Assembly (NCBI RefSeq): GCF_900142285.1
Contig: NZ_FRAJ01000007.1
Span: forward strand, 82,991-146,990
Origin: Caminicella sporogenes DSM 14501
GTDB taxonomy: Bacteria; Bacillota; Clostridia; Peptostreptococcales; Caminicellaceae
DNA: 64,000 nucleotides
Reading direction: 5' to 3'
The position numbers and the translations under genes were made by a program. Of the stretch, positions 34,031 to 42,865 are shown piece after piece. The notes under the pieces are model-generated. The model was not told where the DNA came from and did no database searches. It saw only the letters and a list, made by a program, of their open reading frames with translations. Within the stretch, counting starts at the first letter, position 1, and each line of letters opens with the position of its first letter.

Positions 34031-36112
34031 ATGACAAAGAAGAAATTGACAAAAGAAAAAAAGTTTAGAGGTGGAAAAATAAGAAATAAATTGATATTGA
34101 TTTTGATGACTGTAGTAATTATACCTCTTATTTTATTAGGAGTTTTTTCATACTTAAAATCAACAGAGATAATAAAAAGAGATTTGGCTGAAACGACATT
34201 ACAGGCGGTAGAAGAAGTAAATGAATCAATTACAATGTTTTTAAAAGGAATAGAGTATCAGGTAAATACAATAGCAAGTAATTCAGCTCTTAAAGATTTA
34301 GATAAGACTGCAAATTCACAAGAACAAGAATTTAAAAAGCAAGTCGCTTTAGAACTTTTAAAAGATACACAGACTAGTAATCCAGATTTAATGTGGACAT
34401 ATTTTGGTAATGAGGAAGGCAGTATGTATATATTTCCTAAAGATGAACTTCCAGACGATTATGATCCGAGGACTAGACCATGGTATAAAAAAGCACTAGA
34501 AAATAAGGGAAAAGTTGTTTGGACTGAACCATACATTGATGCTACAGTTGATGAATTAGTTATTACAGCTGCTAAAACTGTATTAGATGGAGATAAAGTA
34601 ATTGGTGTCGTTGGAATAGATATAAGTTTGAAGGATTTATCTGATAATTTATCTAAAAAACAAGTAGGTAAGAGCGGATATGTTTTTGTAACTGATAAAA
34701 AGGGTATGGTTATTTCTCATAAAGATAAAAAGTTAATAGGGACATATGATATAACGAAACGAGAATTTTGGAATAAGGTAAAATCTACTGATAAAAACTT
34801 TTTAGATTATACATATGAAGGGAAAAAGAAATTTTTAAGTTTTACTACAAACGAAAGAATGGGATGGAAGATATATGTAACTATGGAATTAAGTGAACTT
34901 ACAGAGGATACATATATTATAAGAGAATTTACTTTATATATGGGTATACTTGGGATTATTATAGCTGTAATTATGGCATTTTTCCTTGCTTCAAATATTT
35001 CAAAACCAATAAATATATTAAAACAGGCTTTTTCTAGAGCAGCTGTTGGAGATTTAACTGTAAGGGTAAATATAAAATCTAAAGATGAATTCGGACAAAT
35101 GGGAGATAGTTTTAATGAAATGATAGAGAATTTTAACAGGCTAATTAAAGAAATAAAAACTTCATCAGGTACAGTTCTTAAAACTTCCGAATCACTTAGT
35201 GAAATTACAGAACAGACAACTGCTGCAGCTGATGAAGTAGCAAAAACTATTGAAGAAATAGCAAAAAGTGCTGAAGAACAAGCTAGAGATACAGAAAAAG
35301 GAGCAACAGAAATAAAAACTTTAGCAAGTAAAATAGAATTAGTTTCTGAATCGATTATTGATATGAATAATATATCTAATGAAACAGATAATTTAACGGG
35401 TAAAGGTTTTGAAGCTGTAAAAACACTAATAGAAAAGAGCGATGAAAATAGAAAATCTGTATTAGAAATAAATGAACTTGTTTTAAAAGTAGATAAGAGT
35501 GCAGAAGAAATAGGGATAATTACGGATACTATTTCAGAAATAGCTGAACAAACTAATTTACTTGCTTTAAATGCTGCTATAGAAGCAGCTAGAGCGGGAG
35601 AATATGGGCAAGGTTTTGCAGTAGTAGCTGAAGAAGTAAGAAAACTTGCAGAACAATCAGCAAAAGCTTCTAATGAAATTAGAGAATTGATAGCTGGTAT
35701 ACAAAATCAATCTGATAATGCAGTAAAATCTATGGAAAAAGCAAGAATTATTGTTAAGGAACAAGATAAAGCAGTGGAAGAAACAAATGGTATATTTACT
35801 AAAATATCTAATTCTGTAAAAGTTTTAATACAAAAAATGTCAGAAATCAGGAAGTACAATGAAGATATGGCAGAAAAGAAAGAAGAAATAGTGGAAATAA
35901 TTCAAAGTTTATCTGCTTCATCAGAAGAAACTTCAGCAGCAACACAGCAAGTATCAGCGGCAACAGAGGAACAGCTTGCTACTATGGAAGAAGCAAATTC
36001 TTATTCACAAAAATTAAAAGTCCTATCTAAAGAACTTGAAGTAGCTGTTAATAAGTTTAAAATAGAGAAAGATAATAATGATGCGGGTTTGGATAGTAAT
36101 AAGAAGATATAG
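34031..36112 (+). CDS. Methyl-accepting chemotaxis protein with dCache sensor
   Basis: 693 residues. Membrane segment at about 20-42, a double-Cache-like exported domain at about 45-290 ([41 protein letters not shown]), a second membrane segment at about 298-320, HAMP, then the methylation helices and the signalling tip near 500-535 ([20 protein letters not shown]). Dbl-Cache receptors of this type often bind amino acids or other small metabolites; the ligand is not readable here. AAAGGGGGAG precedes the ATG by a longer than usual gap of 11 bases. It is monocistronic with a terminator. No other chemotaxis gene is in the window. Confidence 0.93.
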   Translation: MTKKKLTKEKKFRGGKIRNKLILILMTVVIIPLILLGVFSYLKSTEIIKRDLAETTLQAVEEVNESITMFLKGIEYQVNTIASNSALKDLDKTANSQEQEFKKQVALELLKDTQTSNPDLMWTYFGNEEGSMYIFPKDELPDDYDPRTRPWYKKALENKGKVVWTEPYIDATVDELVITAAKTVLDGDKVIGVVGIDISLKDLSDNLSKKQVGKSGYVFVTDKKGMVISHKDKKLIGTYDITKREFWNKVKSTDKNFLDYTYEGKKKFLSFTTNERMGWKIYVTMELSELTEDTYIIREFTLYMGILGIIIAVIMAFFLASNISKPINILKQAFSRAAVGDLTVRVNIKSKDEFGQMGDSFNEMIENFNRLIKEIKTSSGTVLKTSESLSEITEQTTAAADEVAKTIEEIAKSAEEQARDTEKGATEIKTLASKIELVSESIIDMNNISNETDNLTGKGFEAVKTLIEKSDENRKSVLEINELVLKVDKSAEEIGIITDTISEIAEQTNLLALNAAIEAARAGEYGQGFAVVAEEVRKLAEQSAKASNEIRELIAGIQNQSDNAVKSMEKARIIVKEQDKAVEETNGIFTKISNSVKVLIQKMSEIRKYNEDMAEKKEEIVEIIQSLSASSEETSAATQQVSAATEEQLATMEEANSYSQKLKVLSKELEVAVNKFKIEKDNNDAGLDSNKKI

Positions 36113-36133
36113 AAGATTAAAATTAAATTAGAG

Positions 36134-36158
36134 GCCAGTCAGAATGACTGGCTTTTTG
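36134..36158 (+). terminator. Rho-independent terminator
   Basis: GCCAGTC and GACTGGC form a 7-bp GC-rich stem with loop AGAAT, then TTTTTGT. Confidence 0.85.
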
Positions 36159-36266
36159 TATTAGAAGATTTTACATAAAATTTTAAGATGAGTAGTAGAA
36201 ATTGAGAATTTACAAAACGATTGTTATAATTATATGTATTAATATACAAATAAATAGGAGGATTTT

Positions 36267-37955
36267 ATGGAAAAAATCTGGAACTTTGTCGGTGAAAAAA
36301 TTGAAGGACTGTCTATAGTTGAAAGTATACTTTATGCTAAAGGAATTACAGCTAAGGAAGAAATCGAGGAATTTTTAAGTGATAGGCCAAAAAAGACGTA
36401 TAATCCTTTTCTTATAAAAAATATGAAAGAGGCTGTAGAGAAGATTTTAAATCACTTAAAAAATAACAGCAAAATAGTTATATTTGGAGATTATGATGTT
36501 GATGGAGTAACTTCTACAGCTTTATTGGTAGAGTTTTTTAGTAATATTACAAATAACATAGATTATTATATACCTAATAGATTTTCTGAAGGATATGGTT
36601 TAAATAAAGAAGCTATAAAATATATAAAGGAAGAAATGAAAGGAGATTTAATTATTACGGTTGATAATGGAGTGAGTTCCTTTGATGAAGTAGAATATGC
36701 TAAGGAAATAGGACTCGACATTATTGTTACGGACCATCATAATCCACCTGAAAAACTCCCTGAATGTATTTTAGTAGATGTCAAGCAAAAAGGAGATATT
36801 TATCCGTTTAAAGAACTTTGTGGTTGTGGCATAGCCTTTAAATTGGCTCAAGCGTTGCAGAGAAGTTTAAAGCTACCTAAAAATACTCTTTCAAAACTTT
36901 TAGATTTAGTAACTCTTGCAACTATAGCAGATATTGTACCTTTAATAGATGAGAATAGAACATTAATTAAATATGGTTTGAGAATAATTAATTCAAATAA
37001 GAGACTTGGATTATCAGTTTTAAGGGAAGTTGTTGGACTGAAGGATAAGGAAATCAATGCAGGGAGAATAGGATTTATTTTAGCACCATGTTTTAATGCA
37101 GCAGGTAGACTTGAAGATGCTAAACTAGGAGTAGAGCTTCTTTTAGAAAAAAACGAAGAAAGAGCTTTAAAACTTGCAAATATTTTATACAGACTTAATA
37201 GAGAAAGGCAGAAAGTTCAGGAGAGAGGAGAAGAATACTGTAGACAATTAGTTGAAAAAAATTACATGAATTATGATTTTCTTGTACTTAGAGCAGATAA
37301 TATTTCAGAAGGTGTTATAGGTATTGTTGCTGGAAAGATAAAAGATATATTTTATAAACCTACTTTAGTTGTTACGAAAACGGAGGAAGGATATTTAAAG
37401 GGAAGTGGACGAAGTATTAAAGGTATAAATATATATGAAGAATTAAAAAAAGTATCTGATTTATTTATAGGTTTTGGTGGACATGAGATGGCATGTGGAT
37501 TTTCTCTAGAAGAAGATAAATTAGATGAGCTAAGAGAAAAGCTGAATTTTAGGGCAAAAGAAATAAAAAATGAAAGTCCTGACATATTTATACCTAAAAT
37601 AGATATTATTGCGGAAATTAAACCAAGTGATTTAACTATTGATTTAATAGAAGAAGTATCTAAACTTGAACCTTATGGTATGGGGAATTCTAAACCTTTA
37701 TTTGCTATAAAAAATATAAAGGTTAATACAAAGTGGACTAGAGCATGTGGAAACAATAATATTCATCTCAAATTTAGTGGCAAAAAAGATAATATATTTT
37801 TAAATGGAGTAGGTTTTTCTTTAGCAGAAAAATACAATAATTTAGGAGAAGTACTTTATGTTGATATTGCATTTAGTCCAGAAATTAATGAGTATAATGG
37901 TAAAGTTAGTGTACAAATGGTTATAGAAGATATAAAGAAATCTGAAATCGAATGA
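36267..37955 (+). CDS. recJ: Single-stranded-DNA-specific exonuclease RecJ
   Basis: 5'-3' exonuclease in recombination and mismatch repair. 562 residues, near the core RecJ length. DHH phosphoesterase motifs are visible: VIFGDYDVDGVTSTAL, ITVDNGVSS, IVTDHHNPPE, and DHHA1-type motifs GIVAGKI and GSGRSIKGINIYEEL with GFGGHEMACGFSL, followed by the C-terminal OB-type domain (GNNNIHLKFSGK). Start supported by AGGAGG. A small hypothetical gene follows after 28 bases. In many Firmicutes recJ is followed by apt and relA; those are not here. Confidence 0.95.
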   Translation: MEKIWNFVGEKIEGLSIVESILYAKGITAKEEIEEFLSDRPKKTYNPFLIKNMKEAVEKILNHLKNNSKIVIFGDYDVDGVTSTALLVEFFSNITNNIDYYIPNRFSEGYGLNKEAIKYIKEEMKGDLIITVDNGVSSFDEVEYAKEIGLDIIVTDHHNPPEKLPECILVDVKQKGDIYPFKELCGCGIAFKLAQALQRSLKLPKNTLSKLLDLVTLATIADIVPLIDENRTLIKYGLRIINSNKRLGLSVLREVVGLKDKEINAGRIGFILAPCFNAAGRLEDAKLGVELLLEKNEERALKLANILYRLNRERQKVQERGEEYCRQLVEKNYMNYDFLVLRADNISEGVIGIVAGKIKDIFYKPTLVVTKTEEGYLKGSGRSIKGINIYEELKKVSDLFIGFGGHEMACGFSLEEDKLDELREKLNFRAKEIKNESPDIFIPKIDIIAEIKPSDLTIDLIEEVSKLEPYGMGNSKPLFAIKNIKVNTKWTRACGNNNIHLKFSGKKDNIFLNGVGFSLAEKYNNLGEVLYVDIAFSPEINEYNGKVSVQMVIEDIKKSEIE

Positions 37956-37983
37956 AAAACACAGAACTTTAGGAGGTGTTGTA

Positions 37984-38301
37984 TTGATAAAAAATTTTTT
38001 GAAGGATAGAGAATTTGAAAGAAATAAAGAGGAAATATTGAAAATGGCAGGAATTTTAAAATCAAATTCTTTAGGAACAAATTTTAAAGACAAATTGAGT
38101 GTTATGGAAGCTGAAAGTAATGATGATAGAAAATATGCTTGGCATTATGAGTTAGCTGAATATAGAAAGAGAAAAAGAAGGGAAATGTTTTATATTGTTG
38201 GTGCTATTTGTGGAATATTGAGTTTGTTAATAAATATTGTATTAAATTATTCTAAAATTAAAGATATATTTGTATTAATATTGAAAAATTGGGTATTTTA
38301 A
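37984..38301 (+). CDS. Uncharacterised protein with one membrane segment
   Basis: 105 residues, family not recognised. The first 65 are charged and helical (LKDREFERNKEEILKMAGIL, YRKRKRREM), then one or two hydrophobic stretches (FYIVGAICGILSLLINIVL; IFVLILKNW), so it is probably a membrane-tethered cytoplasmic helix protein. The TTG start is supported by AGGAGG at 37971-37976, 7 bases before it. Cotranscribed with recJ and closed by a terminator. Confidence 0.65.
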   Translation: MIKNFLKDREFERNKEEILKMAGILKSNSLGTNFKDKLSVMEAESNDDRKYAWHYELAEYRKRKRREMFYIVGAICGILSLLINIVLNYSKIKDIFVLILKNWVF

Positions 38302-38302
38302 T

Positions 38303-38342
38303 AATAAGCTGAGCAGCTTTTCTACTCAGCTTATTTTACTTT
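38303..38342. terminator. Bidirectional terminator
   Basis: AATAAGCTGAG pairs with CTCAGCTTATT, an 11-bp perfect stem between convergent genes, with T-rich ends on both strands. Confidence 0.8.
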
Positions 38343-38376
38343 AGAATAGTTTAAATTAGTTTTATATGTTTTTAAA

Positions 38377-38637
38377 TTACATTGTATGAACTATATCTAA
38401 ACCTATACCTAATAGACCTATTACTAATATTAGACCAAATATAACTATCATTAAAACCCTGTCTTTTTCATTTTTTTTGAGATTTAAATATATAAAGTAA
38501 CCTAATAAAGTAGTAATACTTCCAATTAATACAAAAATATATGAAAAGAGTCCAAAGTGTTTTAAGTACCATTTAATAAAGTAATCAAAGATTATAAATC
38601 TTGGGCCTAATGATTCTTTTAATGTAAAGAAATTCAT
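38377..38637 (-). CDS. Small two-helix membrane protein
   Basis: 86 residues, family not recognised. Two membrane segments (about 29-52 and 62-84) joined by the charged loop LNLKKNEKDR. AAAGGAC precedes the ATG. It lies 26 bases after brnQ on the same strand and is probably cotranscribed with it; a link to branched-chain amino acid transport is only suggested by position. Confidence 0.6.
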   Translation of the reverse strand: MNFFTLKESLGPRFIIFDYFIKWYLKHFGLFSYIFVLIGSITTLLGYFIYLNLKKNEKDRVLMIVIFGLILVIGLLGIGLDIVHTM

Positions 38638-38663
38638 TTAAATGTCCTTTCTTTAATATGGTT

Positions 38664-39959
38664 TTATATAGAATTATGTCTATTTTTATTTATTATAAGT
38701 TTAGAACTGATAAGAGAACCTATTATTGCTGGAAGAATCCATGCAAATCCTGCTTTTGAAAGAGGGAGCGTATTCATAAATTTTCCAATAAAAGAAGTAT
38801 TAATTCCTATAGCAGAAAAACCATCAATGAGACTTACAAATAGTGCTCCAAAAACAGCTCCTGAATAAGCTCCTTTGTTTTTAATAAAGTTATCAAATAA
38901 ACTCATTATTATGAGAACTATAGCAATTGGATAGACAGTTACTAATAGCGGTACAGCAAATTTTATTATTTGTTCAACACCTATATTTGCAAAGATAGCA
39001 CTAAATATAGTAGTTGCAATTACAATGATTTTGTATGATAATTTACCATTAGTTAAATTATTGAAATAATTTCCAACTGTAGCAGTTAAACCTATAGATG
39101 TTGTAAGACATGCAACAGATACAGCAAGTCCAATTCCATATTTTCCAAAACTACCAAGTATTTTTTCAGTTATACCTATAATTAGATTAGTTTTATGAAT
39201 ATTAGTAGGGAATATACTGCTTGATGTTGCTCCTATATATAAAAGACCACCATATACAAAAGCAAGACCTATACCAGCAATTAAACCTGCTTTCATAGTA
39301 AGATTAATTTGTTCTTTTTTACTATTATAACCTTTTTCAGCAAGTGAAAGCATAATTATTCCACCAAAAACTATTGATGCAAGAGCGTCCATTGTTTGGT
39401 ATCCTTCGACAAATCCTGTTGAAAATGGTTTTTCAATGTTTGTAGTAATTGGAGTTCCAATTGGAGAAATAATACCTTTAATCATTATTGCCGAAACAAT
39501 TAAAAGAAGTATTGGTGTGAGAAATTTTCCTATTTTATCTACAATACCAGACGGTTTGATAACGAAAAAGAGAGTTATTCCAAAATATATTATTGAGAAA
39601 ATTATTGAATTTGAATTTTTAAATATAGGCTTAACTCCCATTTCAAAAACAGTAGCACCTGTTCTTGGTATTGCAAGAAGAGGACCTATAGCTAAGATTA
39701 TAACAGTTCCTAGTATTTTGCTGAAAATAGGATTAATTTTATTTCCGAGGTCATTTATAGTTCCTCCTGCTTTAGAAACAGCAAGTATTCCTAATATAGG
39801 CATACCTATTCCTGTAAGGAAGAAGCCTATCATACATTGTATCCAACTTTTACCTGAAACTAAACCTAAAGCTGGTGGAAATATTAAATTTCCTGCACCA
39901 AAAAACATAGCAAATAAAGCCATACCTACCACAAAAACATCTTTACTTTTTTTTGACAT
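38664..39959 (-). CDS. brnQ: Branched-chain amino acid carrier BrnQ
   Basis: 431 residues, about twelve membrane segments. The N-terminal signature FAMFFGAGNLIFPPALGL is diagnostic of the LIVCS family, with GYQTMDALASIVFGG near residue 190 and GFAWILPAIIGSLI near the C-terminus. It imports Leu, Ile and Val with sodium or protons. GGAGG precedes the ATG. The upstream region has a plausible promoter (TTATCA-17-TATAAT on the minus strand near 40052-40080) and the 17-bp inverted-repeat site at 39995-40011 within the presumed 5' leader. No T-box is seen. Confidence 0.93.
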   Translation of the reverse strand: MSKKSKDVFVVGMALFAMFFGAGNLIFPPALGLVSGKSWIQCMIGFFLTGIGMPILGILAVSKAGGTINDLGNKINPIFSKILGTVIILAIGPLLAIPRTGATVFEMGVKPIFKNSNSIIFSIIYFGITLFFVIKPSGIVDKIGKFLTPILLLIVSAIMIKGIISPIGTPITTNIEKPFSTGFVEGYQTMDALASIVFGGIIMLSLAEKGYNSKKEQINLTMKAGLIAGIGLAFVYGGLLYIGATSSSIFPTNIHKTNLIIGITEKILGSFGKYGIGLAVSVACLTTSIGLTATVGNYFNNLTNGKLSYKIIVIATTIFSAIFANIGVEQIIKFAVPLLVTVYPIAIVLIIMSLFDNFIKNKGAYSGAVFGALFVSLIDGFSAIGINTSFIGKFMNTLPLSKAGFAWILPAIIGSLISSKLIINKNRHNSI

Positions 39960-39994
39960 AAAAATTCCTCCATATTTTTATTAAATTTTGTTTA

Positions 39995-40297
39995 AAATCA
40001 CTAGTGTTCAATTTTAAGAAAAAATTTGAAAATATAGGATTATCTGTTTATATTATAGAGTGGCTAAAATAATATGATAAAAGAATTTAAGTTAGAATAT
40101 GCAGTAATAGATTTAAAAAATATATTGATTTATATAATATTAGATTTGACTGTGAAATTTGTTAAAAATATTTATGCATATTTAGTATGAAATTTATGTA
40201 ATATAAAGATTATTAAAGTTTCATGAAATATATAATTACACCTTGTTTGTGAAAAATTTAATAATAAAATTATTTAAATTTTGAACACTAGTGATTT
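39995..40297. repeat. Region bounded by 17-bp perfect inverted repeats
   Basis: AAATCACTAGTGTTCAA at 39995-40011 is repeated as its exact complement at 40281-40297, bounding 303 bases with no gene. Each copy contains the palindrome CACTAGTG. TA dinucleotides lie beside each end, compatible with a TA target duplication of a small non-autonomous element. Equally, the left copy lies in the brnQ leader and could be a regulator site with a second copy facing the other way. Confidence 0.6.
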
Positions 40298-40601
40298 AGA
40301 ATAAACAGCTTTGATTATCTATCAAATATTTTAAAATTTTAAGAATATACATAAATTGGTATATTGTAAATTTTCTAACAAATAAAATTTCCAGATATAA
40401 TTATATCATAAAGATTTTATTCGTGGAATAAAAATTCCATAATATACAAATTTTTTGATAATTTCAAATTTTGTTATTAAATAGAATGTTATAGAAAAAA
40501 TGTATAGAATATGATTATTGGTTTTGGTTAAATTTTCATTAAAGTACAAATAATGATATAATTTTTATAAAAGAGAATTAGTTTTATAGGTGTGTGATGA
40601 G
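40298..40601. other. AT-rich intergenic region
   Basis: About 300 bases without a supported gene. It contains AT-rich sequence and a short hairpin-like GGAATAAAAATTCC (40435-40448) but no promoter that I can name with confidence. Confidence 0.4.
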
Positions 40602-40745
40602 ATGCAGGTAAATAATAATTTATTTAGACAAATTACAGAGACTAAATATCTTACAGCTGAAAATGCTTGGCGTTATAGAACTATACTTCGATATTTTTAT
40701 TATCAATATAAAATATTGGGTATACATGGAGGGAATTTTAAATGA
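40602..40745 (+). pseudogene. Stub of a DUF2397 (Wadjet type II JetA-like) gene
   Basis: A 47-residue frame with GTGATGAG-type ribosome sequence. Residues 8-36 (FRQITETKYLTAENAW, then RYRTILRYFYYQY) resemble, from memory, the N-terminus of DUF2397/TIGR02677 proteins, which are normally several hundred residues and act as JetA in type II Wadjet plasmid-defence systems. After residue 37 similarity ends and the frame closes within the ribosome site of the next gene, as expected for a deletion junction. No jetB, jetC or jetD is near. The match is unsearched, so moderate confidence. Confidence 0.5.
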
Positions 40746-40951
40746 AATTATCAAGTAAGGAATTGCAATTAGTAAAAGAATTAATAAAAGAAAAGATAGA
40801 AGATATTAAACATGAAATAGATATTTTAGATGATAATTGTAATACTCTACTAGTAAATGAAGATTTGTTCAATGAAGTAGAAATTACTAAAGAAGAATTT
40901 TTGAAGAAAATAGATGAATATGAAGAGATATTAAAAAAACTTTCTTTTTAA
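40742..40951 (+). CDS. Small uncharacterised helical protein
   Basis: 69 residues, all charged helix (LVKELIKEKIEDIKHEID, EEFLKKIDEYEEILKKL), likely a coiled coil; no family recognised. GGAGGG at 40728-40733 is well spaced before the ATG. Its start overlaps the end of the DUF2397-like stub. It could be an independent gene or a remnant. A strong terminator follows. Confidence 0.55.
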   Translation: MKLSSKELQLVKELIKEKIEDIKHEIDILDDNCNTLLVNEDLFNEVEITKEEFLKKIDEYEEILKKLSF

Positions 40952-40956
40952 GAAAT

Positions 40957-41003
40957 AAAACCTTTAAGGAATTTATATTTTATTTTCCTTAAAGGTTTTT
41001 TAG
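40957..41003. terminator. Bidirectional terminator
   Basis: AAAACCTTTAAGGAA pairs perfectly over 15 bases with TTCCTTAAAGGTTTT; T run on the plus strand and A run on the other. It separates convergent genes. Confidence 0.85.
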
Positions 41004-41012
41004 ATTTTTTAA

Positions 41013-41822
41013 TTATCGTCTCCAATTTAATAGTTTTTTTTCTAGATAAACTACTCCTTGATACATAGCAGTGGCAAGTATTGATAGAATGATAACGCTA
41101 GTCATAACTATATCAAACCTGAATATTTGACTTCCGTAGACAATCAAGTATCCTATCCCAGCTCTTGAAACCATAAACTCTCCGACGATTACACCTACCC
41201 ATGATAATCCGACATTTATTTTTAAAGCATTTATTATTGTAGGTATACTAGCTGGAATGATGACTTTTTGGAGTATTTGAATTTTTGTAGCTCCAAAAGT
41301 TTTAAGCATTTTTATTTTACTTTCCTGTACTTGTTTAAAGCCACTATATACACCTAAAATAGTTACAACTAGAGAAATCATAAGAGCTGTAACTATTATT
41401 CCTGATATACCTGCTCCAACCCAAACTATTATTATAGGTGCTAAAGCTGTTTTAGGCAGTGCATTAAGTACAACCATATAAGGGTCTAAAACTTTGGATA
41501 TAAAATCTGACCACCAAAGAAGTATAGCTATAAGAGTTCCTAGAAATGTTCCTAAAATAAAGCCAACTACAGTTTCAAATATACTTATGCCAATATGTTT
41601 TAAAAGGGAACCATTAAATAATAATTTTAAAAACAACTTCCACATTTCAGAAGGTGAGCTGGTTAAAAAAGTATCTATTAATTTCAGTCTTGCTGCGATT
41701 TCCCATAATGAAAAGAATAAAACTAATATAGCTATTTGAGTAAGTAAAATAGCTTTCTTTTTTCTTTTAACTTTTTGCAAAAATTCAATATGTTCTTTTG
41801 AATATTTTTTATTATCATTCAT
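41013..41822 (-). CDS. ABC transporter permease, NitT/TauT (SsuC) type
   Basis: 269 residues with about six membrane segments. The BPD_transp_1 coupling motif is near residue 170: FGATKIQILQKVIIPASIPTI. Also typical are FETVVGFILGTFLGTLIA and NVGLSWVGVIVGEFMVSRAGIGYLI. The subfamily imports nitrate, sulfonates, taurine or thiamine precursors; the substrate is not readable. Starts 8 bases inside the end of the ATPase gene (GGAGCTGGATATACATG). No substrate-binding protein gene is beside it. Confidence 0.88.
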   Translation of the reverse strand: MNDNKKYSKEHIEFLQKVKRKKKAILLTQIAILVLFFSLWEIAARLKLIDTFLTSSPSEMWKLFLKLLFNGSLLKHIGISIFETVVGFILGTFLGTLIAILLWWSDFISKVLDPYMVVLNALPKTALAPIIIVWVGAGISGIIVTALMISLVVTILGVYSGFKQVQESKIKMLKTFGATKIQILQKVIIPASIPTIINALKINVGLSWVGVIVGEFMVSRAGIGYLIVYGSQIFRFDIVMTSVIILSILATAMYQGVVYLEKKLLNWRR

Positions 41823-42594
41823 GTATATCCAGCTCCTTCCATATAATATTAAAATAATCTTTAAATTCAGGAGCTTTTCTAGAGGTTAGAGGAGTTCTTT
41901 CAACATCTAAAGTTAATTTTATTTCATGAATAGATTTTATTTTTGCTGGTCTGCCGGACAAAACGATTACTCTATCGGACATAGAAATGGCTTCTGCCAA
42001 GTCATGTGTAACTAAGATGGCAGTTTTCTTTTCTTTTTTAATTATAGTACCAACATCATCTGCTACTCTTAAACGAGTTTGATAATCTAGTGCTGAAAAG
42101 GGTTCATCTAATAATAATAGTTCGGGTTCTGTAGCGAGTGTTCTTATAAGTGCAACCCTTTGTCTCATTCCGCCGGAAAGCTGATTCGGATAGTGATATT
42201 TAAAATCTCCTAGTCCATAGATTTCTAGAAGTTTTTCTGCTTTTGCTATTTTATCTTTTGTGAGTCTGTTTTGCACTTCCAGACCAATTAAAACATTTTT
42301 TATTATATTTCTCCATTCAAAAAGATTATCATTTTGAAACATATAACCAATTTTTTTATCACATTTTTTCACTTCTATACCATTAATAAATATTTTTCCA
42401 GATGATGGTTTAATGAGTCCTGCAATTAAAGACAAGAGAGTAGATTTACCGCAGCCACTTGGACCAACGATTGATACAATTTCGTTTTTATAAACAGAAA
42501 GAGACAAATTGCTTATAGCTAATGTCTCTTCGGTTATAGTATGATATGTTTTATATAAATTTTGTATTTCTACTACTTTATCACTATATATCAT
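41815..42594 (-). CDS. ABC transporter ATP-binding protein, NitT/TauT (SsuB) type
   Basis: 259 residues. Walker A GPSGCGKSTLL near residue 44, Q-loop FQNDNLFEWR, signature LSGGMRQRVALIRTLATEP, Walker B LLLLDEPFSALD, and H-loop VTHDLAEAI. The FEWR after the Q-loop and DYQTRLRV are typical of the NitT/TauT group. Energises the permease encoded downstream. AGGAGG precedes the ATG. No TPP or other riboswitch is seen upstream, so the ligand remains unknown. Confidence 0.92.
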   Translation of the reverse strand: MIYSDKVVEIQNLYKTYHTITEETLAISNLSLSVYKNEIVSIVGPSGCGKSTLLSLIAGLIKPSSGKIFINGIEVKKCDKKIGYMFQNDNLFEWRNIIKNVLIGLEVQNRLTKDKIAKAEKLLEIYGLGDFKYHYPNQLSGGMRQRVALIRTLATEPELLLLDEPFSALDYQTRLRVADDVGTIIKKEKKTAILVTHDLAEAISMSDRVIVLSGRPAKIKSIHEIKLTLDVERTPLTSRKAPEFKDYFNIIWKELDIHE

Positions 42595-42758
42595 CTATAT
42601 CCTCCTATCAAAAAATGTTCATAATTTAGTTTATTCTTACATAGATTAAATTGTTACTAGACTTATATTAAATAGGTGCAAACTTTTTTAGAGGAAATGC
42701 AGCAAGTATGAAGAAGTAATAAAAATATGTAGTTTTAAGTAATAATTTGGAGGAAAAA

Positions 42759-42791
42759 ATGGAAAATATTAAAATATTAAATGGATTGTAA
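42759..42791 (+). CDS. Ten-codon leader ORF upstream of methyltransferase gene
   Basis: ATG at 42759 follows GGAGG (42749-42753) at 5 bases and encodes MENIKILNGL before a stop. It is too short to be a functional enzyme. Its strong ribosome site and the pairing potential between CCTCCG (42813) and the next gene's CGGAGG (42853) suggest a translational-attenuation leader, or alternatively the remnant of a broken gene. Confidence 0.4.
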   Translation: MENIKILNGL

Positions 42792-42812
42792 CAAGATATA
42801 AATATAAGAGCA

Positions 42813-42858
42813 CCTCCGCTAAAGAATTATTGTAAAATATAAAAAATAATAACGGAGG
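42813..42858 (+). promoter_or_regulatory. Possible ribosome-site sequestering hairpin
   Basis: CCTCCG at 42813-42818 is exactly complementary to CGGAGG at 42853-42858, the ribosome site of the methyltransferase gene, with a 34-base AT-rich loop. Six GC-rich pairs stand out in this AT-rich region. Confidence 0.45.
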
Positions 42859-42865
42859 GATAGAA

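Noticed and set aside
39436..39984. 182-codon plus-strand open frame
   Set aside because: Antisense to the N-terminal half of brnQ, whose LIVCS signature is clear.
39960..40601. T-box riboswitch upstream of brnQ
   Set aside because: No GGTGGTACCGCG-like T-box sequence or AGTA bulge is present in the leader.
42595..42758. TPP riboswitch controlling the NitT/TauT-type transporter
   Set aside because: No CTGAGA or ACCTGATCTGG thi-box elements on the minus strand.
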